A stretch of DNA of 64,000 nt. It comes from Paenibacillus sp. FSL A5-0031. Its GTDB lineage: Bacteria; Bacillota; Bacilli; Paenibacillales; Paenibacillaceae. Positions within the stretch are counted from its first letter, which is position 1. Every line of letters begins with the position of its first letter. The notes under the pieces were generated by a model. The model ran no database searches and was not told the origin of the DNA. It worked only from the letters and a program-made list of their open reading frames with translations. The position numbers were made by a program, and so were the translations under genes. The DNA lies in assembly GCF_001956295.1 (NCBI RefSeq), contig NZ_MRTD01000020.1, positions 1-64,000 of the forward strand, written 5' to 3'. Positions 47,582-55,996 of this stretch are shown here, piece by piece.

Positions 47582-48544
47582 TCACTTACCAACTAACCAT
47601 TCTGCAATTTCTTCAGTCTGGAGCAGGATCGCTATGGGGTCCCAGTACCATGACCGGTCGCTTCCCCATATGTATACCCTATCGTTCTTGACCGCATCAA
47701 GCGTATTCCAAATCGGATCAGCCTTGAGATCAGCAAGGGTATGCGAATCGGAAGTCAGTATTATATAGTCCCCCACATATTTCGGCAATACCTCATTGGA
47801 TATCGATGCCCATCCCGGATCTTTCATCTCATCAACAACGGCAGCTGGCGGCTTGAAGCCAAATCCTCCGTAAACGGCTTGCCCACCCTTGCCAAAGTTT
47901 GCGCCTACCGCGGAAATGTTTTTATCCATTATTTCTAGAATGGAGAAGGTACTGTCAGCCGGAACGACCTGCAATACTTTTTGCTTGGCTTCGGCTATTC
48001 TTCGATCATAATCATTGAGCCACTTCTCTGCTTCCTGTTCCTTACCGAGCAGCTTGCCGAAATAGGTAATTTCCTCATGAACGGTTTTCAACGATGCATA
48101 AGGTATGATAACCGTAGGTGCGATTTTTGGCAGCTGTTCATTCATTTCAGCATAGGTATCATCCATAATTATAAGATCAGGTTCCATCTCCAAAATTTTC
48201 TCGATATTGCCATTCCCGTCTCCTATATCTTCAACGCCCTTTAAAGCATCACCGAAATATGGGTTTTTAATGTGATGGTTAGAAGTTCCGATAGGGACAA
48301 CACCAAGCGCAATGAGGCTTCCTAAATATTCACCTGCTACGATTCGTTTCGGATGCGTAGGAACTTCTATGTCTCCAGCAATTGTAGAGATGGTTTTGGT
48401 CTGGGATTCCTCGGCAGAGGGCGACGCTGTCGCCGTTGATGGATTAGTCGTCTCCGCCGCATTTTCTACCCCACAGGCACTCAATAATAAAATAAAACTT
48501 AATAGCAATCCCGCCACCATGGACGGTTTGAATGGTTTAATCAT
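47582..48544 (-). CDS. nested reading: siderophore-binding lipoprotein alone
   Basis: The 3' half of the fused frame, read from the ATG at 48544, gives a complete 320-residue class-III binding lipoprotein: basic start (MIKPFKPS), hydrophobic core, LSAC with Cys24, Ser/Thr-rich spacer and two-lobed domain. Support for independent expression: GGAGAGGGAG ribosome site, Fur box and a 17-spaced promoter directly upstream. It would deliver a ferric siderophore to a permease that is not in the window. Confidence 0.65.
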   Translation of the reverse strand: MIKPFKPSMVAGLLLSFILLLSACGVENAAETTNPSTATASPSAEESQTKTISTIAGDIEVPTHPKRIVAGEYLGSLIALGVVPIGTSNHHIKNPYFGDALKGVEDIGDGNGNIEKILEMEPDLIIMDDTYAEMNEQLPKIAPTVIIPYASLKTVHEEITYFGKLLGKEQEAEKWLNDYDRRIAEAKQKVLQVVPADSTFSILEIMDKNISAVGANFGKGGQAVYGGFGFKPPAAVVDEMKDPGWASISNEVLPKYVGDYIILTSDSHTLADLKADPIWNTLDAVKNDRVYIWGSDRSWYWDPIAILLQTEEIAEWLVGK

Positions 48545-49501
48545 TGGTATTTCTCCCTCTCCACTACGTTGATAATGATTATCATTTAAATCAGTATAGC
48601 CGAGGAGATGGGGGGAGACAATGGACGATCTCATGCTTATGGAAGGATAATCTTCTACCTTGTGCTTGGACGAGTACTTCAATTTATATTGTGTCGGTGA
48701 CATGCCTTTATTTTTTTTGAACATTCTGCCTAAATAATAAGGGTCCTGATAACCAACACCGATAGCGATTTCTCTTAGCGTGGCATCGGTACTGAGCAGC
48801 AGCTCTGCTGCCTTATCGATGCGTACCTTGATCAAATAATCGATCGGACTGAGGCCTGTCCGGCTTTTGAAATAAGTAGACAAATGGGGAACGCTGTAAT
48901 TCAAAGTTTCAGATAAAGATTCCAAAGTAATGGACTCTGCATAACGTTCATGAATAATCGAAATGATTTGAGCTGCCAAATCGCGTTTTTCCGGTCGCAC
49001 ACCCTGTACCTGCATTTGAGTTAATAAATCATATACAAATTGATGGAGCAAAGCTCTCACACGCAATCTCCCCAGCGGTTCTGCCCTTCCCCATTCCTTA
49101 TGCATGTCTGTCATGCTGCGATATAATGCTACCGGAAAAGCAGGCACAAAGCCGTATTGGGCATGAAAAGGTTGGGCGCGCTCTACCAGATCGATCATTT
49201 CCTGCCGAACAGGCGATGGAATACGTGCTTTATAATAAATCACATAATATTCAAACCCCTCGGCACCAGCGCGAATATTCAAAACTGATCCTTTGCCAGT
49301 ATGAAATATTTTAAATCGTTTAGCATAGTGATCCACACCATTCAGACAAACTTGCGCACTTCCTTGAATAGACATCACAAATATGCTGGCAGGTACGGAG
49401 TAGGCAGATAACGATTCTTCGGCTTTCATATTGATGCGACGGACATCAAAAATGGTGCAAAAAGCATGATTCCATAACACCAAATGATCATGCACTTCCA
49501 T
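47582..49501 (-). CDS. AraC regulator fused in frame to a siderophore-binding lipoprotein
   Basis: A single 639-residue frame. Residues 1-170 resemble an AraC ligand-binding domain, 170-270 two helix-turn-helix units (LSETLNYSVPHLSTYFKSR and IAIGVGYQDPYYLGRMFKK), 320-345 a lipoprotein signal ending LSAC, and 370-639 a FhuD/FeuA-type iron-siderophore-binding domain (VAGEYLGSLIALGVVPIG; MDDTYAEMNEQLPKIAPTVI). No stop codon separates them. At the junction lie a promoter, a Fur box and an internal start (ATG at 48544) with a GGAGAGGGAG site, so a free 320-residue lipoprotein is probably also made. The order of domains matches Bacillus subtilis Btr, a bacillibactin-sensing AraC regulator, except that Btr has no lipoprotein signal. 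If made full length it would be a membrane regulator with the sensor outside. Confidence 0.88.
   Translation of the reverse strand: MEVHDHLVLWNHAFCTIFDVRRINMKAEESLSAYSVPASIFVMSIQGSAQVCLNGVDHYAKRFKIFHTGKGSVLNIRAGAEGFEYYVIYYKARIPSPVRQEMIDLVERAQPFHAQYGFVPAFPVALYRSMTDMHKEWGRAEPLGRLRVRALLHQFVYDLLTQMQVQGVRPEKRDLAAQIISIIHERYAESITLESLSETLNYSVPHLSTYFKSRTGLSPIDYLIKVRIDKAAELLLSTDATLREIAIGVGYQDPYYLGRMFKKNKGMSPTQYKLKYSSKHKVEDYPSISMRSSIVSPHLLGYTDLNDNHYQRSGEGEIPMIKPFKPSMVAGLLLSFILLLSACGVENAAETTNPSTATASPSAEESQTKTISTIAGDIEVPTHPKRIVAGEYLGSLIALGVVPIGTSNHHIKNPYFGDALKGVEDIGDGNGNIEKILEMEPDLIIMDDTYAEMNEQLPKIAPTVIIPYASLKTVHEEITYFGKLLGKEQEAEKWLNDYDRRIAEAKQKVLQVVPADSTFSILEIMDKNISAVGANFGKGGQAVYGGFGFKPPAAVVDEMKDPGWASISNEVLPKYVGDYIILTSDSHTLADLKADPIWNTLDAVKNDRVYIWGSDRSWYWDPIAILLQTEEIAEWLVGK
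48570..48621 (-). promoter_or_regulatory. internal promoter and Fur box inside the AraC-lipoprotein frame (minus gene)
   Basis: On the minus strand TTGTCT (48621-48616), a 17-base spacer, TATACT (48598-48593), and then TGATAATCATTATCA (48584-48570), an exact 7-1-7 Fur box as known in Bacillus. All lie within coding sequence and end 25 bases before the internal ATG at 48544. The Fur box encodes the residues NDNHYQ. Confidence 0.75.
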
Positions 49502-49619
49502 TTTTAGAAACCTGCTTTCTCTATACGCGCTTAATGGGGTACGATATGATTATATATTATAAATGATATGTATTCTCACTAGTAAAATAATTCTATGTAA
49601 TCCGTCACGGGGTGTGGTT

Positions 49620-51548
49620 ATGGAATGGCATGAGACCATCACAATATGGAGCCAAACGCCGGTTAAAGTGCTTGATATTCGGCATTTGGCAATGAAGACA
49701 GGTGAGGAATTGCAAGCTTACCGCCTTCCGGCCAATGCTTTTATCTTCACTAACCAAGGTGAGGCTAAAATAAGTCTTGATGGAATGGCTGTCGAATCCG
49801 CTAATTCCCAGCTGCTGCACGGCGGCAAAGGCGCTACGATGAATATCAGCTGTCTGAGCCGTCCTTTTGACTACTATCTTATTTTATATAAACCTATGCG
49901 CGGCTTATCTACTCAATCTACGCAAAGACAAGCTGAGCTGCATGCTCCATTTGGGCAGCAATATACATTTAAAGCGAAACACCCCTTATCTCTGCTTGCT
50001 CTGCTAGAGTCTATGCAGCAGCATTGGAAGCTGAGTGAAGAGCTGGACCGGCTGCAGGTGACAGGCCTCTTCTACCAATTTGTGCATGAGCAGTTCCGCC
50101 AGCTGCGTATCGCTGATACGGAAGCTGCCTCGCCTGATCTGGCTGTACAGATCGCTAATTATATTCATGCGCATTATCACGAAACGATCTCCATGGAGAT
50201 GATCGCGAATCTATTTCATTACAGTACACACTACCTCTCCAGAGTGTTTAAACGAAAATATGGATGCAGCCCTATGGAGTATCTCGTTCAGACACGTATG
50301 AATCAAGCTAAGTTTTTACTAAATGAAACAGAGGTGACCATTCGTGATATCGCCTACAGTGTCGGATATGCAGATATGTATTATTTTAGCCGCCTTTTCA
50401 AAAAGCAAACTGGCGAGACACCAGCTCAGTTCAAAATGCATAACCTCGGTTTAAAAAGTTCAGTTCGCACAAATTTTATGCCCGAATCGTTCATTGCTCC
50501 CTCCCTGGAAGAAGGTTATATTGTTAACAGTGATAATCATTATCAACAAGATGCTTGGAGAGTGGATGAAATGAGTTTTGGTTTTAAGCCTTCTTTTGCT
50601 GTAACGCTATTGTTTAGCCTATCGTTGCTGCTTGCTGCTTGTGGTGGTTCAGATTCAAATGTGCAGCAGTCTACGGAAGGCAATAATAAGCAGCAAAGTG
50701 AAAGTACAGATACATTGCCGGCAGAGACTAGAGTTTATAAGGATGCATTAGGGCGAGAAGTGACTATCCCCGTTAAGCCGAGTAAGGCTGTCGTCATTAC
50801 ATACGGTGGTTATTTGCTGCCGCTAGGACTAGAGCCAGTTGGGGTCGATCAAGGTACACTTGAACAATATCCAGACACCATGACAGAGGCCGAAAGCATT
50901 GGTGATGGGCTTGGCAATGCAGAGGCTATATCTGCCCTGCAACCAGACATCATTATACTGCCAGACTATCATAGCGCTGAAATCTACGAAACTTATCAGA
51001 AAATAGCTCCGACAGTTGCCGTAGCATGGGGCGGCGATCCAGATGTCATCAATACGCTCCGAGCGATGGGCGATGTCATGAACCGAAAGCCAGAGGCTGA
51101 AGCATGGATTTCTAAATTCGAGGAGAAGCTTGAGCGTATCCGAGATGAGATCAATATTAATATTAAAGAAGGCACAACTGCCATCACGTTCATTCTTTAT
51201 AAGGGCGAGGTTCTATTGGGAGGCAAAGGCGGTACTTTGGGCAAGCTGATCTATGAGGATTTAGGCTTCCAAATGCCAGAGCAATTTGAGAAATTTGCAG
51301 ACGGCGGCGCTGCGTTGTCGATGGAATCTTTGGCTGATCGGCCTGCAGACTATTTCTTCACACAAATGAAGGATGATGAGCTGGAAGAGATGACAAAGCT
51401 ATTTCAAGAGCCTCTCTATAAAGCCATTCCCGCAGTAAAAAATAATCGTGTCTTAAACATAACCCGTAATAAATGGAATTATGGTCCTGACCTCGTGGAT
51501 GAAGCGGTAGATGCGTTAATCGCACAGGTAGAGCAGTCGCAGAAATAA
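49620..51548 (+). CDS. AraC regulator fused in frame to a siderophore-binding lipoprotein (paralogue)
   Basis: A 642-residue frame with the same architecture as the divergent gene at 47582-49501: AraC ligand-binding domain, two helix-turn-helix units (IANLFHYSTHYLSRVFKR and IAYSVGYADMYYFSRLFKK), lipoprotein signal ending LAACGG (residue 341) and a siderophore-binding domain (VVITYGGYLLPLGLEPVG; ILPDYHSAEIYETYQKIAPTV). I start at the ATG at 49620 because it gives the N-terminus MEWHETITIW, aligning with MEVHDHLVLW of the paralogue, and has GGGGTG upstream. The first 57 bases of the longer reading lack counterparts. The two genes share a 118-base divergent promoter region. Confidence 0.88.
   Translation: MEWHETITIWSQTPVKVLDIRHLAMKTGEELQAYRLPANAFIFTNQGEAKISLDGMAVESANSQLLHGGKGATMNISCLSRPFDYYLILYKPMRGLSTQSTQRQAELHAPFGQQYTFKAKHPLSLLALLESMQQHWKLSEELDRLQVTGLFYQFVHEQFRQLRIADTEAASPDLAVQIANYIHAHYHETISMEMIANLFHYSTHYLSRVFKRKYGCSPMEYLVQTRMNQAKFLLNETEVTIRDIAYSVGYADMYYFSRLFKKQTGETPAQFKMHNLGLKSSVRTNFMPESFIAPSLEEGYIVNSDNHYQQDAWRVDEMSFGFKPSFAVTLLFSLSLLLAACGGSDSNVQQSTEGNNKQQSESTDTLPAETRVYKDALGREVTIPVKPSKAVVITYGGYLLPLGLEPVGVDQGTLEQYPDTMTEAESIGDGLGNAEAISALQPDIIILPDYHSAEIYETYQKIAPTVAVAWGGDPDVINTLRAMGDVMNRKPEAEAWISKFEEKLERIRDEININIKEGTTAITFILYKGEVLLGGKGGTLGKLIYEDLGFQMPEQFEKFADGGAALSMESLADRPADYFFTQMKDDELEEMTKLFQEPLYKAIPAVKNNRVLNITRNKWNYGPDLVDEAVDALIAQVEQSQK
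50494..50545 (+). promoter_or_regulatory. internal promoter and Fur box inside the AraC-lipoprotein frame (plus gene)
   Basis: TTGCTC (50494-50499), a 17-base spacer, TATATT (50517-50522) and TGATAATCATTATCA (50531-50545), a perfect 7-1-7 Fur box. They sit in coding sequence just upstream of the internal ATG at 50571, in the same order and spacing as in the paralogue. Confidence 0.65.
50571..51548 (+). CDS. nested reading: siderophore-binding lipoprotein alone (paralogue)
   Basis: From the ATG at 50571 the frame gives a 325-residue lipoprotein with a start (MSFGFKPS) and a lipidation Cys24 at the same position as in the nested product of the divergent gene. GGAGAGTGGATGA lies upstream as ribosome site. 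Expression from the internal Fur-controlled promoter is inferred. Confidence 0.6.
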   Translation: MSFGFKPSFAVTLLFSLSLLLAACGGSDSNVQQSTEGNNKQQSESTDTLPAETRVYKDALGREVTIPVKPSKAVVITYGGYLLPLGLEPVGVDQGTLEQYPDTMTEAESIGDGLGNAEAISALQPDIIILPDYHSAEIYETYQKIAPTVAVAWGGDPDVINTLRAMGDVMNRKPEAEAWISKFEEKLERIRDEININIKEGTTAITFILYKGEVLLGGKGGTLGKLIYEDLGFQMPEQFEKFADGGAALSMESLADRPADYFFTQMKDDELEEMTKLFQEPLYKAIPAVKNNRVLNITRNKWNYGPDLVDEAVDALIAQVEQSQK

Positions 51549-51573
51549 GGTTGAACTATAACTAGCTTAATCT

Positions 51574-51622
51574 AAAAAAGCCAACAACCGCGCATGATTT
51601 GCGTCGGAGTTGGCTTTTTTTA
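51574..51622. terminator. bidirectional terminator between convergent AraC genes
   Basis: AAAAAAGCCAAC (51574-51585) and GTTGGCTTTTTT (51609-51620) are perfectly complementary with T runs on both strands. Confidence 0.8.
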
Positions 51623-51627
51623 TTGGG

Positions 51628-52485
51628 TTAATTCAATTCAAACTTATAGGCTTGTCGGTATTTAAGCGGTGAATGGCCGGTAATATCTTTGAAAATGCGT
51701 CCAAAATGCGTCATGCTCTCAAAGCCGACCTTTTCAGCAATATCAGCTATTTTCAAAGTGCTCCCCGTTAAGAGCTGGCGCGCCTCCTTGATTCGAACAT
51801 TGTTCAAGTACTCTGTGAAGGTGAAGCCTGTGTTCTCCCGAAACATTTTGCAAAAATATGAGGAGCTGATGAAAAACCTGCTGGATATGCCCTGAATCGT
51901 TTGGTTTTCATGATAATGCTGGTTCAAATAATCGACAATTTCAAAAATCTTTTTATTGATCGGATTGCTTCCGTCATGTTCAGCTGCAGGCAGCGTTGAC
52001 GTCTTGCGGTAAAGAAAAATAAGCAGCTCGAACAGCAGTGTTTTTAAATAATATTCATAGCCGGGAGGCTGCTTAATAAATTCCGCAATCATTTTATCGA
52101 AAAGCTTCTCGATCATGCTTTGTTCTTGGCCGTTTAAGGGCATGAAATTTTTGCCGCTTGAAAAGCTGGATAGCACATGAAAGCTGTCATTGTAAGGAAA
52201 CATATCCTCAAGGAATTCCTCCTGAAACAGCAGCGTAATCCGCTCAAATGATTCTTTGCTTGAATTGACCAGCTTATGAATCTCATTCACATTGATGATC
52301 AATAACGCGCCGCCAACCACCTGATAGCTTTTATCCTCGATAAAGTAGCTGATATCACCAGAGACGAGATAGAAGATTTCATAGCCATTATGATAATGAC
52401 GCGATGGCATACTTGTGTCGGTTTTCCTCTCACGACTAATATCAAACTTCGCAGCTTCATAAAAATTCGACTCCACAAACATCAC
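51628..52485 (-). CDS. AraC-family regulator with cupin domain
   Basis: A 285-residue regulator: N-terminal cupin-like sensor (about 20-150, RHYHNGYEIFYLVSGDISYFI) and C-terminal AraC domain with two helix-turn-helix units (ISSRFFISSSYFCKMFREN and IAEKVGFESMTHFGRIFKD). GGTGGTG precedes the ATG. It is divergent from the third sugar importer, 238 bases away, and is its likely regulator. Confidence 0.9.
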   Translation of the reverse strand: MMFVESNFYEAAKFDISRERKTDTSMPSRHYHNGYEIFYLVSGDISYFIEDKSYQVVGGALLIINVNEIHKLVNSSKESFERITLLFQEEFLEDMFPYNDSFHVLSSFSSGKNFMPLNGQEQSMIEKLFDKMIAEFIKQPPGYEYYLKTLLFELLIFLYRKTSTLPAAEHDGSNPINKKIFEIVDYLNQHYHENQTIQGISSRFFISSSYFCKMFRENTGFTFTEYLNNVRIKEARQLLTGSTLKIADIAEKVGFESMTHFGRIFKDITGHSPLKYRQAYKFELN

Positions 52486-52723
52486 ACCACCATGTAAAGT
52501 AATGAGTTTATATTCAAAGTAATATACGTAGAAAAATGATAAATTAGATAAGATATGTGCTTATAATTCATATTATCATATGCTATATTGGTTAGCAATA
52601 AGGCATAACAACAGTGGGTGATGCATAGTAGAACATGCTTTTAGAATGAAATTTCTATAATTCGAGTTAGTTTTATTAACATTTTGTAAAAGTGGGTTCA
52701 AAAAAACGAACGCGGGGGTTGTC

Positions 52724-54103
52724 ATGAAAAATCTAATAACGAAAAATCGTTTAGTGATGAGTGCACTTCTTTTGTTTTCCCTTTCTACCACGTTGTCTGC
52801 TTGCGGCGGTGAAGCCGGGTCAAAAAATAACAGCAACGGAGGAGTAAAGAACAACGGCAAGGATAAGGTTGAGATCGTTTGGGTAATGGCAGCAGACCCG
52901 GACAAAAAGGCATGGCAGGACGCGATGGTTTCGACCTTCGAAGAAAGCCATCCGAATGTAAAAGTGCGGCTTGAGAATATCCCGTACGATCAATTCGATC
53001 AAAAGCTGACGACCTTGATTGCCAGCGGCAATGCACCGGATGTTTGGAATCCCAATCAGGCGGATAGCGGATTTGCTACTTATATGAAGATGGGCGCATT
53101 GAAGGACCTTACTCCTTATATTGAGAAAGGGGCTCCCGAGCTCGATACAATGGACCCTAACCTGCTCGATATTTATAAAATCAACGGTAAAAATTACGGC
53201 GTTCCGCTCGTAAGCAACGCTACTTATCTTTATTACAACAAGGACTTATTCGATGCTGCTGGCCTTTCTTACCCAACGACCGACTGGGATGATAAGTCTT
53301 GGAATTTCGATGCGATGCTCGAAACCGCACAAAAGTTGTCTCATGACGTAGGTGACGCTCGCAAGCAGGTTTTTGGTTTCTCCAGCGCATTAAGCGCAAA
53401 TGCTATGACATGGCTATTCGGAGGAGATCTATTCAAGCCCGAAGCTTATACATCCGGCGTAATGGGTGAGCCTGATCTAATGAAGCCGATTAACGTCGAA
53501 GCACTGCAGTTCAATGTGGATTTGATCAATAAATACAAAGTAGCGCCGGACGCAGAGACAGTAGCCGCATCCGCGCAGCTGGGCGATCCTTTCCTTACCG
53601 GCAAAGTCGGAATGTACATTTCCGGCGGCTGGGGACTCGGCTCCTACAAGCAAGCGGATTTCAAATGGGGTGTTGCGGCTGTTCCCTATCATGAAGGACG
53701 CAAGGTTACCCTTTATGTTGATCCTTGGAGCATCTCGGCAACAAGCAAGCATCCCGACGAGGCATGGGAATTTGTCCGGCATTTAGCTAATCCAGCTGAA
53801 GGCGGCGGCGCCTACCGTTACATGAATGAAGTAGGAAGAACGCCGGCAGACGCGAGCTTATTCAAGCTTTGGTATGACAAAATGGGTGCAGAAATCGGCA
53901 TGGACCCTGAGGCATTCAAGCAGGTTCACGAAGGCTCGATCAAGTATGGCCGGGAAGCTGAAAACCATTTGATCGTCAAATTCAATACGGTTCTAGAAAC
54001 GATGAACCAATCGCTCTATCTGGTATGGGGAGGCAAAAAGAGCATAGCCGACGGTTTGAAAGTGTTGAATGATAACCTCCTATCGTTGAATTTGAACCAA
54101 TAG
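52724..54103 (+). CDS. sugar ABC transporter substrate-binding lipoprotein (family 1)
   Basis: A 459-residue lipoprotein with a signal ending LSAC (Cys27) and a maltose-binding-type fold (VWVMAADPDKKAWQDAMVSTFEE; GNAPDVWNPNQADSG). A GGGGG ribosome site precedes the ATG. It leads an operon of two permeases, a PHP phosphatase and an MgtC-type gene. It is of the UgpB/MalE-like class, different from the LplA type of the other two importers in the window. Ligand unknown. Confidence 0.9.
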   Translation: MKNLITKNRLVMSALLLFSLSTTLSACGGEAGSKNNSNGGVKNNGKDKVEIVWVMAADPDKKAWQDAMVSTFEESHPNVKVRLENIPYDQFDQKLTTLIASGNAPDVWNPNQADSGFATYMKMGALKDLTPYIEKGAPELDTMDPNLLDIYKINGKNYGVPLVSNATYLYYNKDLFDAAGLSYPTTDWDDKSWNFDAMLETAQKLSHDVGDARKQVFGFSSALSANAMTWLFGGDLFKPEAYTSGVMGEPDLMKPINVEALQFNVDLINKYKVAPDAETVAASAQLGDPFLTGKVGMYISGGWGLGSYKQADFKWGVAAVPYHEGRKVTLYVDPWSISATSKHPDEAWEFVRHLANPAEGGGAYRYMNEVGRTPADASLFKLWYDKMGAEIGMDPEAFKQVHEGSIKYGREAENHLIVKFNTVLETMNQSLYLVWGGKKSIADGLKVLNDNLLSLNLNQ

Positions 54104-54182
54104 CAGCCAGAGCTTTAAGTAAATTTCAGCCGAGCGGATGCCCTTCATTAGAAGGCGTCCGCCGGCCCAACGGAGGTAGCCC

Positions 54183-55082
54183 ATGAGAAAGCTTTCGCTG
54201 GCCATGAAGCGCGAGGAACGGTCGTTTTGGTTTTTCATAGCCCCTTGGTTTATCGGTTTTATATGCTTCACCGGGGGACCGATTCTCGTCTCGCTGCTGC
54301 TCAGCTTCACTGATTACAATGTCATCTCGTCCCCGACATTTGCAGGAACAAGCAATTACAGCACGCTGTTCGGAGACCGGCTGTTTTACAAGTCATTGTC
54401 CGTGACTCTCTATTACAGCGTTATGGCCGTACCGTTTACGATACTGACATCTTTAATTGTTGCCGTTCTGCTTAATCAAAAAATCAAGGGGCAATCGCTC
54501 CTTCGCACACTGTATTACGCACCAAGCATCATATCTGGTGTAGCCGTCTCCTTTTTGTGGTCATGGCTGCTTAACCCGCAGTTCGGTGTCGTGAACTCTG
54601 TCCTTTATGATTGGTTCGGCATTCAAGGACCAGGTTGGTTTACAAGCCCGGGTACGGTCGTTCCATCCATGGTACTCATGCAATTGACGGCATCAGGCAG
54701 CACGATGGTGATCTTTCTTGCCGCGCTGCAATCGCTGCCGGCAGATCTGTTTGAAGCCGCATCTATGGAAGGGGCGAGCGGTTTCGCGAAGTTCCGTAAA
54801 ATTACGATTCCGCTTATTTCACCTGTCATTTTATTCAATACCATTATTAGCATGATCGGATCGCTGCAAATCTTTACGGAAGCCTACGTTATCACGAAGG
54901 GAGGGCCGGACTGGAACTCCTATTTCTACGTGTATTATTTATTTGATACTGCATTCAAGCAGTTCCGGATGGGGTATGCCTCCGCTCAGGCATGGATATT
55001 ATTCCTGCTTATTTTCGCGCTGACTCTCGTATCGCTGTGGGGCTCCAAAAAATTCGTCCACTATGAATATGACTCGAAGTAA
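54183..55082 (+). CDS. sugar ABC transporter permease (MalF/UgpA-like)
   Basis: A 299-residue permease with six helices and the EAA motif EAASMEGASGFAKFRKITIP. It starts 79 bases after the binding-protein gene behind GGAGG. Its partner permease follows at 16 bases. Confidence 0.92.
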   Translation: MRKLSLAMKREERSFWFFIAPWFIGFICFTGGPILVSLLLSFTDYNVISSPTFAGTSNYSTLFGDRLFYKSLSVTLYYSVMAVPFTILTSLIVAVLLNQKIKGQSLLRTLYYAPSIISGVAVSFLWSWLLNPQFGVVNSVLYDWFGIQGPGWFTSPGTVVPSMVLMQLTASGSTMVIFLAALQSLPADLFEAASMEGASGFAKFRKITIPLISPVILFNTIISMIGSLQIFTEAYVITKGGPDWNSYFYVYYLFDTAFKQFRMGYASAQAWILFLLIFALTLVSLWGSKKFVHYEYDSK

Positions 55083-55098
55083 AGGAGGTTCCTTTATT

Positions 55099-55956
55099 AT
55101 GAAGCGAAAAAAATCGTACAATCACGGCGATCTGCGTCTGATGGACAAAACAATCATCTACATCCTTCTATACGGAGGCGTTCTATTATTCGCATTTCCG
55201 CTGTTTTGGATGCTCTCCACTTCGCTTAAGACCATCGGCGAAATTCATCGCGTTCCGATGACGTGGTTCCCAGCCCATTTGCAGTGGATCAACTTTAAGC
55301 AGATTTTCATCGATGCCCCTATGGCTCGTTTCCTATGGAACTCGGTATGGTACTCAGCCGTGACGGTAGGTGCAGTCGTATTCTCCTCGTCGATGGCCGC
55401 ATTCGCTTTTGCAAGATTGCGGGCACGCGGAAGTATGCTTTTATTCGGGCTTGTCCTCAGTACGATGATGATTCCGTCCCAAGTCACCTTGATTCCGCAA
55501 TATTTGCTGTTTACAAAGCTGCACTGGACAGGCACGTATCTGCCGCTTGTGATCCCAGCTTTTACAGCAAGCTCCTTTACCATTTTTCTAATGCGCCAAT
55601 TTTATTTGGGCATTACCAAAGAATTGGATGAAGCCGTCAAAATCGACGGAGGAAGCCATTTCACGATGTATTTCCGCATCCTAATTCCCCTCTCCATGCC
55701 AGCCTTCGCAACTGCGGCTATTTTGGAGCTGATATCGAGATGGAATGATCTATTCGGACCGCTCATTTATTTGAACGATATGACGAAATACCCGATTTCA
55801 CTCGGGCTCGCTAACTTTACAGCTGCATACGGAGCAACACCGTGGCATCTGTTGATGGCAGCTTCTCTGGTCGCGATTTTGCCGCTGCTGTTCATTTTCT
55901 TTTTTGCTCAAAAGTATTTCATTCAAGGAATCGTTGTATCCGGCTCTAAAGGCTAA
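55099..55956 (+). CDS. sugar ABC transporter permease (MalG/UgpE-like)
   Basis: A 285-residue permease with six helices and the EAA motif EAVKIDGGSHFTMYFRILIP. I start at the ATG at 55099, which has AAAGGAGG ten bases upstream, just past the stop of the first permease; a longer reading would overlap it. It ends in GSKG. No ATPase gene follows. Confidence 0.92.
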   Translation: MKRKKSYNHGDLRLMDKTIIYILLYGGVLLFAFPLFWMLSTSLKTIGEIHRVPMTWFPAHLQWINFKQIFIDAPMARFLWNSVWYSAVTVGAVVFSSSMAAFAFARLRARGSMLLFGLVLSTMMIPSQVTLIPQYLLFTKLHWTGTYLPLVIPAFTASSFTIFLMRQFYLGITKELDEAVKIDGGSHFTMYFRILIPLSMPAFATAAILELISRWNDLFGPLIYLNDMTKYPISLGLANFTAAYGATPWHLLMAASLVAILPLLFIFFFAQKYFIQGIVVSGSKG

Positions 55957-55996
55957 ATGTATCTAGTATTCATCACGCATTCATCGGAGGTACTAC

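Noticed and set aside
48570..48584. Fur box as a chance match
   Set aside because: An exact 15-base 7-1-7 palindrome appears twice, each with a promoter and start codon in the same order, so chance is unlikely.
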